From contig URVC01000074.1 in assembly GCA_900551245.1 (NCBI GenBank), positions 1 to 15,929 of the forward strand: a stretch of 15,929 bases of DNA, read 5' to 3'. A program made the translations under genes and the position numbers. The notes below the pieces were generated by a model that saw only the letters and a list, made by a program, of their open reading frames with translations, was not told where the DNA came from and ran no database searches. Within the stretch, counting starts at the first letter, position 1. Each line of letters opens with the position of its first letter. Positions 7,149 through 15,199 of the stretch are shown here, piece by piece. Origin of the DNA: an uncultured bacterium (GTDB lineage Bacteria; Verrucomicrobiota; Lentisphaeria; Victivallales; Victivallaceae).

Positions 7149-7238
7149 ATTCAACTTCCCCAATATGGATATTTCATTATTAAAAAAGGTGTGTTATCTT
7201 ATACCCAAATCTCCGATGACAACGGAAAGGAATATATC
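7149..7238. promoter_or_regulatory. Divergent promoter region, AraC regulator / beta-galactosidase
   Basis: The 90-base gap is AT-rich compared with its surroundings. It contains the dyad AATAT-GG-ATATT (7162-7173), a weak rightward promoter (TTCATT at 7173-7178, 16 bases, TATCTT at 7195-7200) and the lacZ ribosome-binding site GGAAAGG (7224-7230), 8 bases before the ATG. The dyad is a candidate regulator site only. Confidence 0.4.
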
Positions 7239-10200
7239 ATGAAATTGTTCGATTGCAAGCAGACCCGGCTGTGGGAGAACCCGATGTGTCCGGGAGTCAA
7301 CCGGATGCGTTCCCGTTCCACGCTCTTCCCGTACGCGACGGAGGCCGAAGCGAAAGCCGGTTCGTGGGAGCCGTTCGACTGCCCGCGGATCATGAACCTC
7401 AACGGCAAGTGGAAGTTCCGCTACCTCACCCGCCCCGAACTGGTCGAGGAGGCGTTCACCTCCGAACGCTTCGACGATTCGGGCTGGGACAACATCGCTG
7501 TTCCGGGCAACTGGACCATGCAGGGGTACGATCACCCGCACTACACCAACGTCAAAATGCCGTGGCCGGAACAGCCGCCGTTCGTGCCGGAGGAGAACCC
7601 GACCGGCGTCTACCGCCGCACTTTCACCATCGGCGGCGACTGGAGCGGCCGCCGTACCATTCTGCATTTCGGCGGCGTCGAGAGCTGCTTCTTCGTCTAC
7701 GTGAACGGCGTGGAAGTCGGCATGGCCAAGGATTCGCGGACCGATTCCGAATTTGATATCACGAAGTTCGTCCATCCCGGCGAGAATTCGCTGGCGGTGA
7801 TCGTGCTGCGCTGGTCCGACGGCAGCGTGCTCGAGGATCAGGACCACTGGTGGATGGCCGGCATCTATCGCGACGTCTACCTCTATCATACGGCGAAGGA
7901 GTACATTCGCGACGTCTTCGCCAAGACCACGCTGGAGAACGACTACACCGACGGAATGATCGAACTCAAGATCGACGCCGGATTTGCCATGCCGATCCAC
8001 CCGGAGGGCTATGCCGCGCTGGTCCGGCTCTACGATGCTGCGGGAACGCAGGTTCTGGCGGAACCGGTGAAGGTGGAGTTCTCCATCAACCAGGGTGTGG
8101 CGACCGGATGGACCTGGATTCCTGTGAAGAATCCGGCCCAATGGAGTGCCGAGCTGCCGAATCTTTACCGGCTGACCGTCGAGCTGGTCGATCCCGCCGG
8201 GAAGACGGTCGAGGCGACCGGCTGCCGGATCGGTTTCCGGTCGGTGGAGCTCTCCGGCGGAAATCTTCTGGTCAACGGCAAGGCGGTGAAGTTCTTCGGC
8301 GTCAACCGGCACGATCTGGATCCGCGCCATGGCAAGACCGTTTCGGTCGATCTGATGCGCCGCGATATCGAGCTCATGAAGCAGTTCAATTTCAATGCCA
8401 TCCGCACCTGCCACTACCCGAATGACCCCCGGCTGCTCGCGCTGTGCGACGAGTACGGGCTCTATGTGATCGACGAGGCGAACATCGAGTGCCACGCCTT
8501 CTATGACTATCTGACCGACGATGCCGAATGGCTGCCGGCGATGATGGACCGTGTCACCCGGATGGTTCTCCGCGACAAGAATCACGCCTGCATCATCGAG
8601 TGGTCGCTCGGCAACGAGTCCGGCATCGGGTCGAACTTCGGGGCCTGCGCCGGCTGGATCCGCCGCTTCGACTCCTCCCGCCGGGTTCATTACGAGGGTG
8701 CGCTGCGCCAGCGCCGCCGCGGGGAACAGCTCTCCTGGGAACAGGCGACGTTCAACACCGACATCACCGATGTGGTCTGTCCGATGTATCCCCGTTTCAG
8801 CATGATCGACGAGTGGCTGAAACACGACGATCCGCGTCCGCTCATCATGTGCGAGTACACCCATGCGATGGGGAACAGCAACGGGTCGATCCGCCACTAC
8901 TTCGAACTCTTCCGCAAGGAGCGCCGGATGCAGGGCGGCTACATCTGGGACTGGGTCGACCAGGGGCTGGAAAAGACCGACGAAAAGGGGCGCAAGTACT
9001 GGGCATACGGCGGCGATTTCGGCGACACGCCCAACGATTTCGACTTCTGCATCAACGGCATGATCTGGCCGGACCGGACGCCGCACCCGTCGATGTACGA
9101 ATTCAAGTATCTGGCCAAGCCCTTCACCATCCGGCCGGTCGAACTCTCCTCCGGGAAGTTTGAGCTGGTCAACTACAACTTCTTTAAGGGGCTGGACGAG
9201 TATGAATTCCAGTGGCGGATCGAGGTGGACGGCAAAGTGACCGCCTCCGGCAGACAGCCGATGCCGGAGGTCGCTCCGGAAGGAACGGCGCTCTTCACCG
9301 TCGACTGGACTTTGCCGGAGCTTTCGGCGCATCAGGAGGCGTTCATCCTCTTCACGGCAACGTTGAAGAACGGCAGTTGCTATGCGCCGGCCGGATTCGA
9401 GGTCGGGCATGAGGAGTTCGCGCTGGAACTGCCGCCGGTGGTCGGCGCGGCGAAGCCGCTGCCCGCGTCTCCGGTAGCCCTGACCGGACGGACCGCTTCG
9501 GCGGGGGATTCGGTCATCGAATTCAGCGAGGCGGGGATGCCGCTCTCCTGGAAGTTCCGCGGAACGGAGCTGCTGGCCGCCGCGACGGCGGAGAACCTCT
9601 ATCGCGGCGCGACCGACAACGACGCGATCCGCTGCAACGTTCATCATGACGGGTACACGGCCGGTTACCGCTGGCTGGAGGTCTACGGACTGGACAAGAT
9701 TGTCGGCAAGGAGTCCGGCGGCGAATTCCAGGCGGATGGAACCGGGGTTTCGATTCTCTCGTCGGTTGCGTACCAGGCGAAGAACGGCGCGGTGCTGACG
9801 GTCCGGCGGAACCTCCGGTTCACGCAGAGCGGCGCGCTGGCGGTCAATCTGGAATTCGACGTTCCGGCGGAGCTGGACGATCTGCCGCGGCTCGGCTGGT
9901 TCCTGACGCTGCCGGCCGGATTTGAGAACTTCCGCTACTACGGCAACGGGCCGCAGGAGAACTACTGCGACCGGAATGCCGGAAGCATCGTTTCGCGCTT
10001 CGAAAGCAGTGTCACCGAACAGTATGTGCCGTACATTCTGCCGCAGGAGTGCGGCAACCACACGGCCGTGCGCTGGGCGTCGGTGGACGACGGCCGCAAC
10101 GGAATGCTGGCGGTGGCGCCGACCCTGATGGAGTGCTCGGCGCACCACTTCACGCCGGCGGACTTCTTCGGCGCGCTGCACACCAACGAGCTGGAACCGC

Positions 10201-10376
10201 GGGCGGAGACCTTCTTCAACCTCGACCTCGCGCAGCGGGGACTCGGGACCGCGACCTGCGGAGAAGATGCGCTGCCGCGTTACCGGATTCACTCCGGAGT
10301 GCACCGGTTCCATCTCTGGCTCATGCCCTTTGCGGCGACGGAGGATCCGGGCGATCTGGCCCGGCGGCTGCTCTGA
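7239..10376 (+). CDS. lacZ: Beta-galactosidase, glycoside hydrolase family 2 (LacZ type)
   Basis: The 1045-residue protein is close to the length of E. coli LacZ (1023). Order: sugar-binding jelly roll (about 40-215), Ig-like domain (about 217-330), TIM barrel (about 335-625), Ig-like domain, and a C-terminal beta-galactosidase small-chain domain (about 745-1040, with NLYRGATDND). The acid/base is Glu460 in WSLGNESG and the nucleophile is Glu539 in IMCEYTHAMGNS; E. coli uses Glu461 and Glu537. Mg2+ ligands are Glu417 and His419 in DEANIECH. There is no signal peptide, so it is cytoplasmic and hydrolyses imported beta-galactosides. The start is the ATG at 7239 with GGAAAGG 8 bases upstream; the frame stays open for 327 codons further up, but that stretch runs antisense to the regulator gene and is an artefact of composition. 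Likely controlled by the divergent AraC protein. Confidence 0.96.
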   Translation: MKLFDCKQTRLWENPMCPGVNRMRSRSTLFPYATEAEAKAGSWEPFDCPRIMNLNGKWKFRYLTRPELVEEAFTSERFDDSGWDNIAVPGNWTMQGYDHPHYTNVKMPWPEQPPFVPEENPTGVYRRTFTIGGDWSGRRTILHFGGVESCFFVYVNGVEVGMAKDSRTDSEFDITKFVHPGENSLAVIVLRWSDGSVLEDQDHWWMAGIYRDVYLYHTAKEYIRDVFAKTTLENDYTDGMIELKIDAGFAMPIHPEGYAALVRLYDAAGTQVLAEPVKVEFSINQGVATGWTWIPVKNPAQWSAELPNLYRLTVELVDPAGKTVEATGCRIGFRSVELSGGNLLVNGKAVKFFGVNRHDLDPRHGKTVSVDLMRRDIELMKQFNFNAIRTCHYPNDPRLLALCDEYGLYVIDEANIECHAFYDYLTDDAEWLPAMMDRVTRMVLRDKNHACIIEWSLGNESGIGSNFGACAGWIRRFDSSRRVHYEGALRQRRRGEQLSWEQATFNTDITDVVCPMYPRFSMIDEWLKHDDPRPLIMCEYTHAMGNSNGSIRHYFELFRKERRMQGGYIWDWVDQGLEKTDEKGRKYWAYGGDFGDTPNDFDFCINGMIWPDRTPHPSMYEFKYLAKPFTIRPVELSSGKFELVNYNFFKGLDEYEFQWRIEVDGKVTASGRQPMPEVAPEGTALFTVDWTLPELSAHQEAFILFTATLKNGSCYAPAGFEVGHEEFALELPPVVGAAKPLPASPVALTGRTASAGDSVIEFSEAGMPLSWKFRGTELLAAATAENLYRGATDNDAIRCNVHHDGYTAGYRWLEVYGLDKIVGKESGGEFQADGTGVSILSSVAYQAKNGAVLTVRRNLRFTQSGALAVNLEFDVPAELDDLPRLGWFLTLPAGFENFRYYGNGPQENYCDRNAGSIVSRFESSVTEQYVPYILPQECGNHTAVRWASVDDGRNGMLAVAPTLMECSAHHFTPADFFGALHTNELEPRAETFFNLDLAQRGLGTATCGEDALPRYRIHSGVHRFHLWLMPFAATEDPGDLARRLL

Positions 10377-10393
10377 CGGGAGAGCCTCGAAAC

Positions 10394-10433
10394 AAAACGG
10401 CGCGGGGAAAATATGCTCCACGCCGTTTTTTTT
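10394..10433. terminator. Bidirectional Rho-independent terminator
   Basis: ACGGCG (10397-10402) pairs with CGCCGT (10421-10426), and four more pairs follow after a single mismatch (one is G-U). It is flanked by AAAA on the left and a run of eight T bases on the right, and it sits between convergent genes, so it likely serves both. Confidence 0.88.
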
Positions 10434-10462
10434 GCCCGGAGTCGGGGGAGGGGCGAATCCGA

Positions 10463-11404
10463 TTACGCGTCGAGCGAACGGATCATCTCTTTGAGGGTGG
10501 CTTCCAGCGTATGACGCGGCTCCCAGCCGGTGGCGGCGCGGAGTTTAGAATTGTCCCCGATGATGACCAGATTGTCGGCCGGGCGGACCCGGGCGGGATC
10601 GACCTGAATGTCGACGTCGACGCCGAGAAATCCGGCGATGGTGTCGATGACGGTGCGGAGCCGGGTGCCTCGACCGCTGCAGACGTTGTAGATTTCGCCG
10701 GAGCGCCCGGTCCGGAGCAGCCGGTAATAGGCGTCGGCCACGTCGCGCACATCCAGAAAGTCGCGGATGATTTCGATGTTGCCGACGTGGAGAACCCCGC
10801 GGCCGTTGTGGCGGGAGAGCTCCACCAGCTGACGGACGAAGGAGGGGACGACGAAGGTGTCGCGCTGCCCGGGGCCGATATGGTTGAAGGAGCGGGTGAT
10901 GACGATATCCAGCCCGTAACTGTGTGCGTAGAGGCGCGAAAGCAGCTCCTGCGAGACTCTGGCGACGGAGTAGGGGTTGTTGGGGTGGAGTTCATACTCT
11001 TCGCGGAGCGGCATTTTTTCCGGCGGATAATTGCCGTACTCCTCGGAGGACCCGACCGAGAGGAGTCTGGTTTTCAAGCCGAGGCGGTGCAGTGCTTCGA
11101 CGATGTTGAGAAAGATGTTGGTGTTGTTGATAAAGCTTTCGACCGGCTTCTGCCAGCTGGCGGAGACGGAGCTCACGGAAGCGAGGTGGATGATCCAGTC
11201 CGGGGCAAGTTCCGCGAGAAACGCGGCGAGGCTCTCCTTGTCGATGAGGTCGAGCCGCCGGTAGCGGACCCCCAGGCTCTCCCACGGGCAGACGGGCGCG
11301 ACATCGACGCCGAAGAGTTCGGAGTCGGGTTCCCGTTGCAGGAGATGGCGGATCAGATGTTGCGCGACGAATCCGCAGACGCCGGTGATCAGAATTTTTC
11401 TCAT
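10463..11404 (-). CDS. Extended SDR nucleotide-sugar enzyme, GDP-6-deoxymannose reductase-like
   Basis: The 313-residue protein is an extended short-chain dehydrogenase: the NAD(P)-binding Rossmann strand KILITGVCGFVAQHL (Gly8, Gly11), the acidic end of strand 3 at Asp52, the SVGSSEEYG active-site Ser region (Ser119/Ser120), Tyr145 in NPYSVAR, and a C-terminal substrate domain. TRSFNHIGPGQ (170-180) and RDFLDVRDVADAY (214-226) are characteristic of the GDP-mannose dehydratase / GDP-4-keto-6-deoxymannose reductase (Rmd) group. The catalytic YxxxK appears as YxxxR (Arg149, AGA codon). The likely product is a GDP-deoxysugar for surface glycans; no partner dehydratase is in the window. The start at 11404 is fixed because strand 1 begins at residue 3; there is no Shine-Dalgarno site and a promoter lies immediately upstream. 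Alternative calls: another nucleotide-sugar epimerase or dehydratase. Confidence 0.87.
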   Translation of the reverse strand: MRKILITGVCGFVAQHLIRHLLQREPDSELFGVDVAPVCPWESLGVRYRRLDLIDKESLAAFLAELAPDWIIHLASVSSVSASWQKPVESFINNTNIFLNIVEALHRLGLKTRLLSVGSSEEYGNYPPEKMPLREEYELHPNNPYSVARVSQELLSRLYAHSYGLDIVITRSFNHIGPGQRDTFVVPSFVRQLVELSRHNGRGVLHVGNIEIIRDFLDVRDVADAYYRLLRTGRSGEIYNVCSGRGTRLRTVIDTIAGFLGVDVDIQVDPARVRPADNLVIIGDNSKLRAATGWEPRHTLEATLKEMIRSLDA

Positions 11405-11409
11405 ACGGC

Positions 11410-11438
11410 AATATAGTTCCGCCGGGCGGCTTTGTCAA
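11410..11438 (-). promoter_or_regulatory. Near-consensus promoter of the SDR gene, predicted leaderless start
   Basis: On the minus strand a perfect TTGACA (11433-11438) is separated by exactly 17 bases from TATATT (11410-11415). Only 5 bases remain before the ATG at 11404, so transcription should begin at or within a base of the start codon. The spacer contains the palindrome CCGCC-G-GGCGG. Confidence 0.7.
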
Positions 11439-11457
11439 GGGGAAAACCGCCCGGCGG
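11419..11457. repeat. Pair of complementary palindromes around the -35 box
   Basis: CCGCCGGGCGG (11419-11429) and its exact reverse complement CCGCCCGGCGG (11447-11457) are 17 bases apart. Each is itself a dyad around one central base. Together they form an 11-bp inverted repeat whose loop carries the TTGACA box. A pair of repressor sites is one reading; an RNA hairpin after the upstream minus-strand gene is another, but no T-run follows it. Confidence 0.5.
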
Positions 11458-11494
11458 GAGCATTGCAGTCGGAATCACGGAAAAGAATTTCCGA

Positions 11495-14400
11495 TTACTC
11501 CAACTCCACAACTTTGATATGGTCGATCCACAGGACGTCCGTCCGGCTGTTGCAGGCGATCATCAGGCGAAGCGAACCAGCGAGGGGTGCGGTGAATTCC
11601 CGGGAGAATGTTGTCCAGCGGGGAATTTCTGGCGGCAGTTTCACATACATCTGGTCATACCAGCCATTGATGTCGGAACAGCATCCCAGCTTCGGCGCCG
11701 AACAGTTTTTCCCTTTCAAGCGGAAATCCGCCCGGTACTTTTTCCCGGGGGGCAGGGCGAGGGGAATGGAGTATTTGCAGACGCCTTTCTCTCCGTTGTG
11801 CGTGAGCTGCATGGCGTTGGAGCGGTTTTCCCCGGCTCCGCTGACGACGCGGGAACAGTTCCGGCGGGAGGTGTGGATATGCCGGTAGCCCGTCATTGCC
11901 GAATCTTCGAAATTTTCCTCAAATACGATACGGGCGGCGGGCTTTTCCACGGCGGGGGAATCCGGCTCACACCAGGCGTCGGCAAAGGCGTTGAGACGGC
12001 GGCCGTCAATCACCGAGCCGGGGAAACGTTCCAGATAGCGTCGGGAGGTGAGGACGTCATGATCGTTGACCGCGACGGCAAATCCGAATCTGCCGCGTTT
12101 CGGAACCTCCGCGAAATCGCGGCCCAGTTTCTGCCAGGGAATCGCAAATTCATACAGGAACCGGTTGTTTCTATAGGTGATCGCCAGTTCGCAGTCATCC
12201 AGAAGTTTGTAGATGAAACTTCTGTTGTCCCCTTGCGGGACTGGATGCTCCCACCAGGCGCGCGGCCCCTCCGGCGTAAGGGCAAAAAGCAGGGCTTCGA
12301 TCTTTTTCGGGTCTGTTTCATCCGGATCCGCCGTCAGCAGCAGCTGAACGGAGTCCTCCTGCCAGCAGCGGAAATCGCTCCGGGTCTGCGAAAAGGCCTG
12401 ATCGCGCACTTCGGCTGCAAAATAGAGCTTCTGCGAATCCCAGGCGAGGAAGGTCACGGCGCTGCAATCGTCGGGAGTCCAGCTACCGCCGTAGCTGCCC
12501 AGCGTATACTCCTCGCGGTCCAGCCGCAGCGGCAGCGCGTTTTTCCAGTCGTCAAGTTTGCCGTCGATTGCCCCGTCTTTCATTCGTCTCGTCGCCGTGC
12601 CGAAATCGACATCGAGACCTTTGACGTCGAAGACTCTGCCGTCGCTCAGAAGAAAACAGGCATCGACCTTGTAATCGGCGCCTGCCAGTTTGCGGGCCTT
12701 TTCCGGCGCGAGAGTCACGGCAGTGGCCCATTCGCTCTGCGCGGGGATCTGGATCGGAACAATCGCCAGGGCATCGCCGCCGATTCCGCCGGGAGTGAGT
12801 TTGACCTTCCCCCGAACCGTCTTTTTCTCGCGGTTGAAAAATTTCAGCGGCAACTTGCCGGGGCGTTCGTGCAGCAGGGGAATTGTTAGACCGATTGCCG
12901 GCGGGCATTCAAAATTATCGAACCGGGTGATTCTGGCCGGTTTTCCGCTGATTTCGGTGGAGACTGCGATGGAGTTCGCCCCGCCCGTGCTCGACGCCGT
13001 CAGCGTCAGCTCTCCCCAGCCGGAGCCGCCGGCCGGGACGGTCACCTCCGCCGGCTTGCCCTGCCAGCCGGGCGGCAGCAGAGGGCGGATCGTCACCTTT
13101 TGCGGCTGGTCCGAGTAGTTTGAAACCTGAAATTTGGTTTTCACCGGCACGTTGGCCGGGAAGACCAGACGTTCCGTCAGCTTGCCGGAGCCATCCTTCT
13201 GGTAGAGATTGGTGAAGACGGCATATTGCACCACTTCACCGCGCTTCGACAGGAACTGCGCGGTTCGCTGCAGCATATCGAGCGCCGAGCGGCATGCGGT
13301 CCGGTTGAGCTCGTCGCGACAGAGGGGCAGTTGCAGGGCGAACCGGTCCATCTGCCGCAGAACGTAGCGCAACGCCGGGCGATCGAGAAGCTGCCCGTTT
13401 TCCTCCTCGATCTGACGGAGGAAAGGCGCCGGAGCGGCCGGTTGGAGTCCGGTTGCATTGTCGGGGAAATTCCAGATCGCCGCAAGATACCAGCAAAGGG
13501 CCGAGTGAAGCAGAGCCGCGTCAATGCGGTTGAACCCCGTGCCGTCCGGCAGATGTTCCATCAGGGCGAGCAGCGCCCGGCGCAATCCGGGGGTGTCGGT
13601 TGCCTGGATGGAGCGGAACGCCTTGAACGCCGGGCGCGGATTGCGTTGAAGAAAATTCTGGAAACGGGCTGCCAGTTTTTTCACCCGGGCTTCCGCGGCA
13701 AGCATGACGATCTCGCGCGGAATGCCGTTGAATGTCGTCGGCGTCCGGGAGATGCGGACCTTTTCCAGCGGAACCGGATTCCCGAACAGATCCTGGCAGG
13801 AACTGCCGCTGACGGTGGGGCGCCGGCTCCCTTCCGCGGGAGTCCATTGAATGGCGAATGCATCGCCGAAACGATCGTACACCGCCGTATAGATCCGGCG
13901 GGCGGAATCGATGTGAAGTCCGACGAACCGGGCGCCCTGACGGCTGCGGGCGAAATGGTGGAGGGCGACGCCGGCGGGCTGTTGGCCGGTGTTGTAGTCG
14001 CGGTTCCAGTTGTAGACCACCTGGGTGAGCAGTTCCGCGGCGTCGGCCAGAATCAGCGAACGGACATACAGTGCGCTCCTGGCCTGCTCCTCCAGCAGCC
14101 CGCCGTTGGGCCACCCGAACTCCGTCTGCCGGACCTCCCGGAAGCCACCGGCGGAAAAGACCAGATTGTGAAGCGCATCAAGTTCCCGGAGCGTATTGGT
14201 CTGCTCGTAGGAAACCTGTTCGGAACAGGTGGAGTTGTTGGTGTAGGGATGGACCACAAAGACATCCACCGTATCAAAAAGTCTCCTTCCCAGCTGCAGA
14301 TTGAGCCAGTTGTAGTCAATCTGAGCTGTTCCGGAGATCTCGATTGTGGCGAACGGCTGGCGGGAGCGAATTCCCGAAGCCCCGTGGCGGGCGATTTCCG

Positions 14401-15139
14401 TGTAAATGAATTTGTCGCCGCCGTTGCCTTCGTTGCTGAGTTCGTGGGTGTCGACCATGCCGCGCGTGGCCTGGGCGAAGGCTTGCAGGTAATGCCCGTA
14501 GCCGGAGGCGAATTCGGGGAGGTTGTCCTTCCGGTAAAATGGCGGCGCATGGTAGGTGCAGGCCAGCGTTTCCAGTCTCACATTTGCGGCGGTATGCTGT
14601 TGGATCGAAGCGAGAACTTTTGAAAAATCATAGTTCCCCCGAGTTGGTTCATTGGTCGCCCATTTGGGGAACTCAAACCGCACCCAGCGCCGCCCCAGCC
14701 GCTCCGACTCTTCCGGCGTGGTTCTGTCGACGCAGCCGCCGACCGGACCGTAGCGGAACTCATACCGCCGTTCCGCGTCGGAACGGTAACGATCGCATCC
14801 GGTCGTCATGACCTGCGCGATGGCGTGCGGGCGGAACGTGGGGGATTGCGACTGATATCTCACCGTGTAGCTCCCGAATGGAACGGGAAAGGAAACGCTG
14901 GTTTCGCCGTTCCCGGCGGCCTGGATCGTTTTCCGGTGCAGAACCTTGCCGGTATAATTGTCGGTTACGGAGAGTTCGCCGCTGCGGCATTCCGGTGCAT
15001 CCGCTTCGGTGAATTTCAGTACGGCCGGCAGCGAATTTCTGCCGTAGGAGAAGGCCGGCACCTTCAGTTCTGCGCTGTACAGCAGCGGAACTGCGCCGGC
15101 GGAAACTGCTATGAAAATTCGATGGAATAAGCGCATCAT
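11495..15139 (-). CDS. Large secreted multidomain glycosidase-like protein (GH-A type barrel, CBM9-like and jelly-roll domains)
   Basis: The 1214-residue protein begins with a signal peptide (MMRLFHRIFIAVSAGAVPLLYSA, likely cleaved near residue 23). A short beta domain (about 25-110) precedes a TIM-barrel-like region (about 120-450) with GH clan A signs: the NE pair of HELSNEGNG (Glu237, likely acid/base) and TEFGW (Glu340, likely nucleophile), 103 residues apart. Then come a helical segment (about 500-640), an Ig-like NEW3-type domain (about 655-740), a second beta region, a CBM9/DOMON-like domain (about 853-1060, with DGKLDDW and CWQEDSVQLLL), and a C-terminal jelly-roll carbohydrate-binding-like domain (about 1070-1214). 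I cannot assign a GH family. It should act on polysaccharide outside the cytoplasm. No good Shine-Dalgarno site precedes the MM start; the gene follows a pseudopilin-like gene by 60 bases, likely in one transcript. Confidence 0.85.
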   Translation of the reverse strand: MMRLFHRIFIAVSAGAVPLLYSAELKVPAFSYGRNSLPAVLKFTEADAPECRSGELSVTDNYTGKVLHRKTIQAAGNGETSVSFPVPFGSYTVRYQSQSPTFRPHAIAQVMTTGCDRYRSDAERRYEFRYGPVGGCVDRTTPEESERLGRRWVRFEFPKWATNEPTRGNYDFSKVLASIQQHTAANVRLETLACTYHAPPFYRKDNLPEFASGYGHYLQAFAQATRGMVDTHELSNEGNGGDKFIYTEIARHGASGIRSRQPFATIEISGTAQIDYNWLNLQLGRRLFDTVDVFVVHPYTNNSTCSEQVSYEQTNTLRELDALHNLVFSAGGFREVRQTEFGWPNGGLLEEQARSALYVRSLILADAAELLTQVVYNWNRDYNTGQQPAGVALHHFARSRQGARFVGLHIDSARRIYTAVYDRFGDAFAIQWTPAEGSRRPTVSGSSCQDLFGNPVPLEKVRISRTPTTFNGIPREIVMLAAEARVKKLAARFQNFLQRNPRPAFKAFRSIQATDTPGLRRALLALMEHLPDGTGFNRIDAALLHSALCWYLAAIWNFPDNATGLQPAAPAPFLRQIEEENGQLLDRPALRYVLRQMDRFALQLPLCRDELNRTACRSALDMLQRTAQFLSKRGEVVQYAVFTNLYQKDGSGKLTERLVFPANVPVKTKFQVSNYSDQPQKVTIRPLLPPGWQGKPAEVTVPAGGSGWGELTLTASSTGGANSIAVSTEISGKPARITRFDNFECPPAIGLTIPLLHERPGKLPLKFFNREKKTVRGKVKLTPGGIGGDALAIVPIQIPAQSEWATAVTLAPEKARKLAGADYKVDACFLLSDGRVFDVKGLDVDFGTATRRMKDGAIDGKLDDWKNALPLRLDREEYTLGSYGGSWTPDDCSAVTFLAWDSQKLYFAAEVRDQAFSQTRSDFRCWQEDSVQLLLTADPDETDPKKIEALLFALTPEGPRAWWEHPVPQGDNRSFIYKLLDDCELAITYRNNRFLYEFAIPWQKLGRDFAEVPKRGRFGFAVAVNDHDVLTSRRYLERFPGSVIDGRRLNAFADAWCEPDSPAVEKPAARIVFEENFEDSAMTGYRHIHTSRRNCSRVVSGAGENRSNAMQLTHNGEKGVCKYSIPLALPPGKKYRADFRLKGKNCSAPKLGCCSDINGWYDQMYVKLPPEIPRWTTFSREFTAPLAGSLRLMIACNSRTDVLWIDHIKVVELE

Positions 15140-15199
15140 AGGACGTTTTATTTTGCAAATTGAGCCATTGGAAATGGGAGAAATCCGGTCCGTTCCTGG
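15140..15199. other. Short gap between the pseudopilin-like and glycosidase-like genes
   Basis: Sixty bases with a small hairpin (CCATT/AATGG at 15165-15177) but no T-run and no clear promoter, so the two minus-strand genes may share a transcript. No ribosome-binding site is evident before the glycosidase-like ATG. Confidence 0.35.

Noticed and set aside
6258..7238. 327-codon in-frame extension upstream of lacZ
   Set aside because: It runs antisense through the AraC gene, has no start signal, and the true ATG at 7239 has a good SD and yields the normal LacZ length.
7194..10421. 1075-codon open frame antisense to lacZ
   Set aside because: It is low-complexity in character (Arg/Pro/Val-rich), matches no family, and overlaps a gene with perfect GH2 catalytic motifs. 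It arises from the lack of TTA/CTA/TCA codons in GC-rich sense codons.
10049..11416. 455-codon plus-strand frame across the lacZ end and the SDR gene
   Set aside because: It crosses a strong bidirectional terminator and is antisense to a clear Rossmann enzyme.
11432..12889. 485-codon plus-strand frame opposite the secreted protein
   Set aside because: No recognisable domain; the minus frame has a signal peptide and ordered binding domains.
13226..14623. 465-codon plus-strand frame opposite the barrel region
   Set aside because: Composition shadow; the minus strand encodes conserved glycosidase motifs here.
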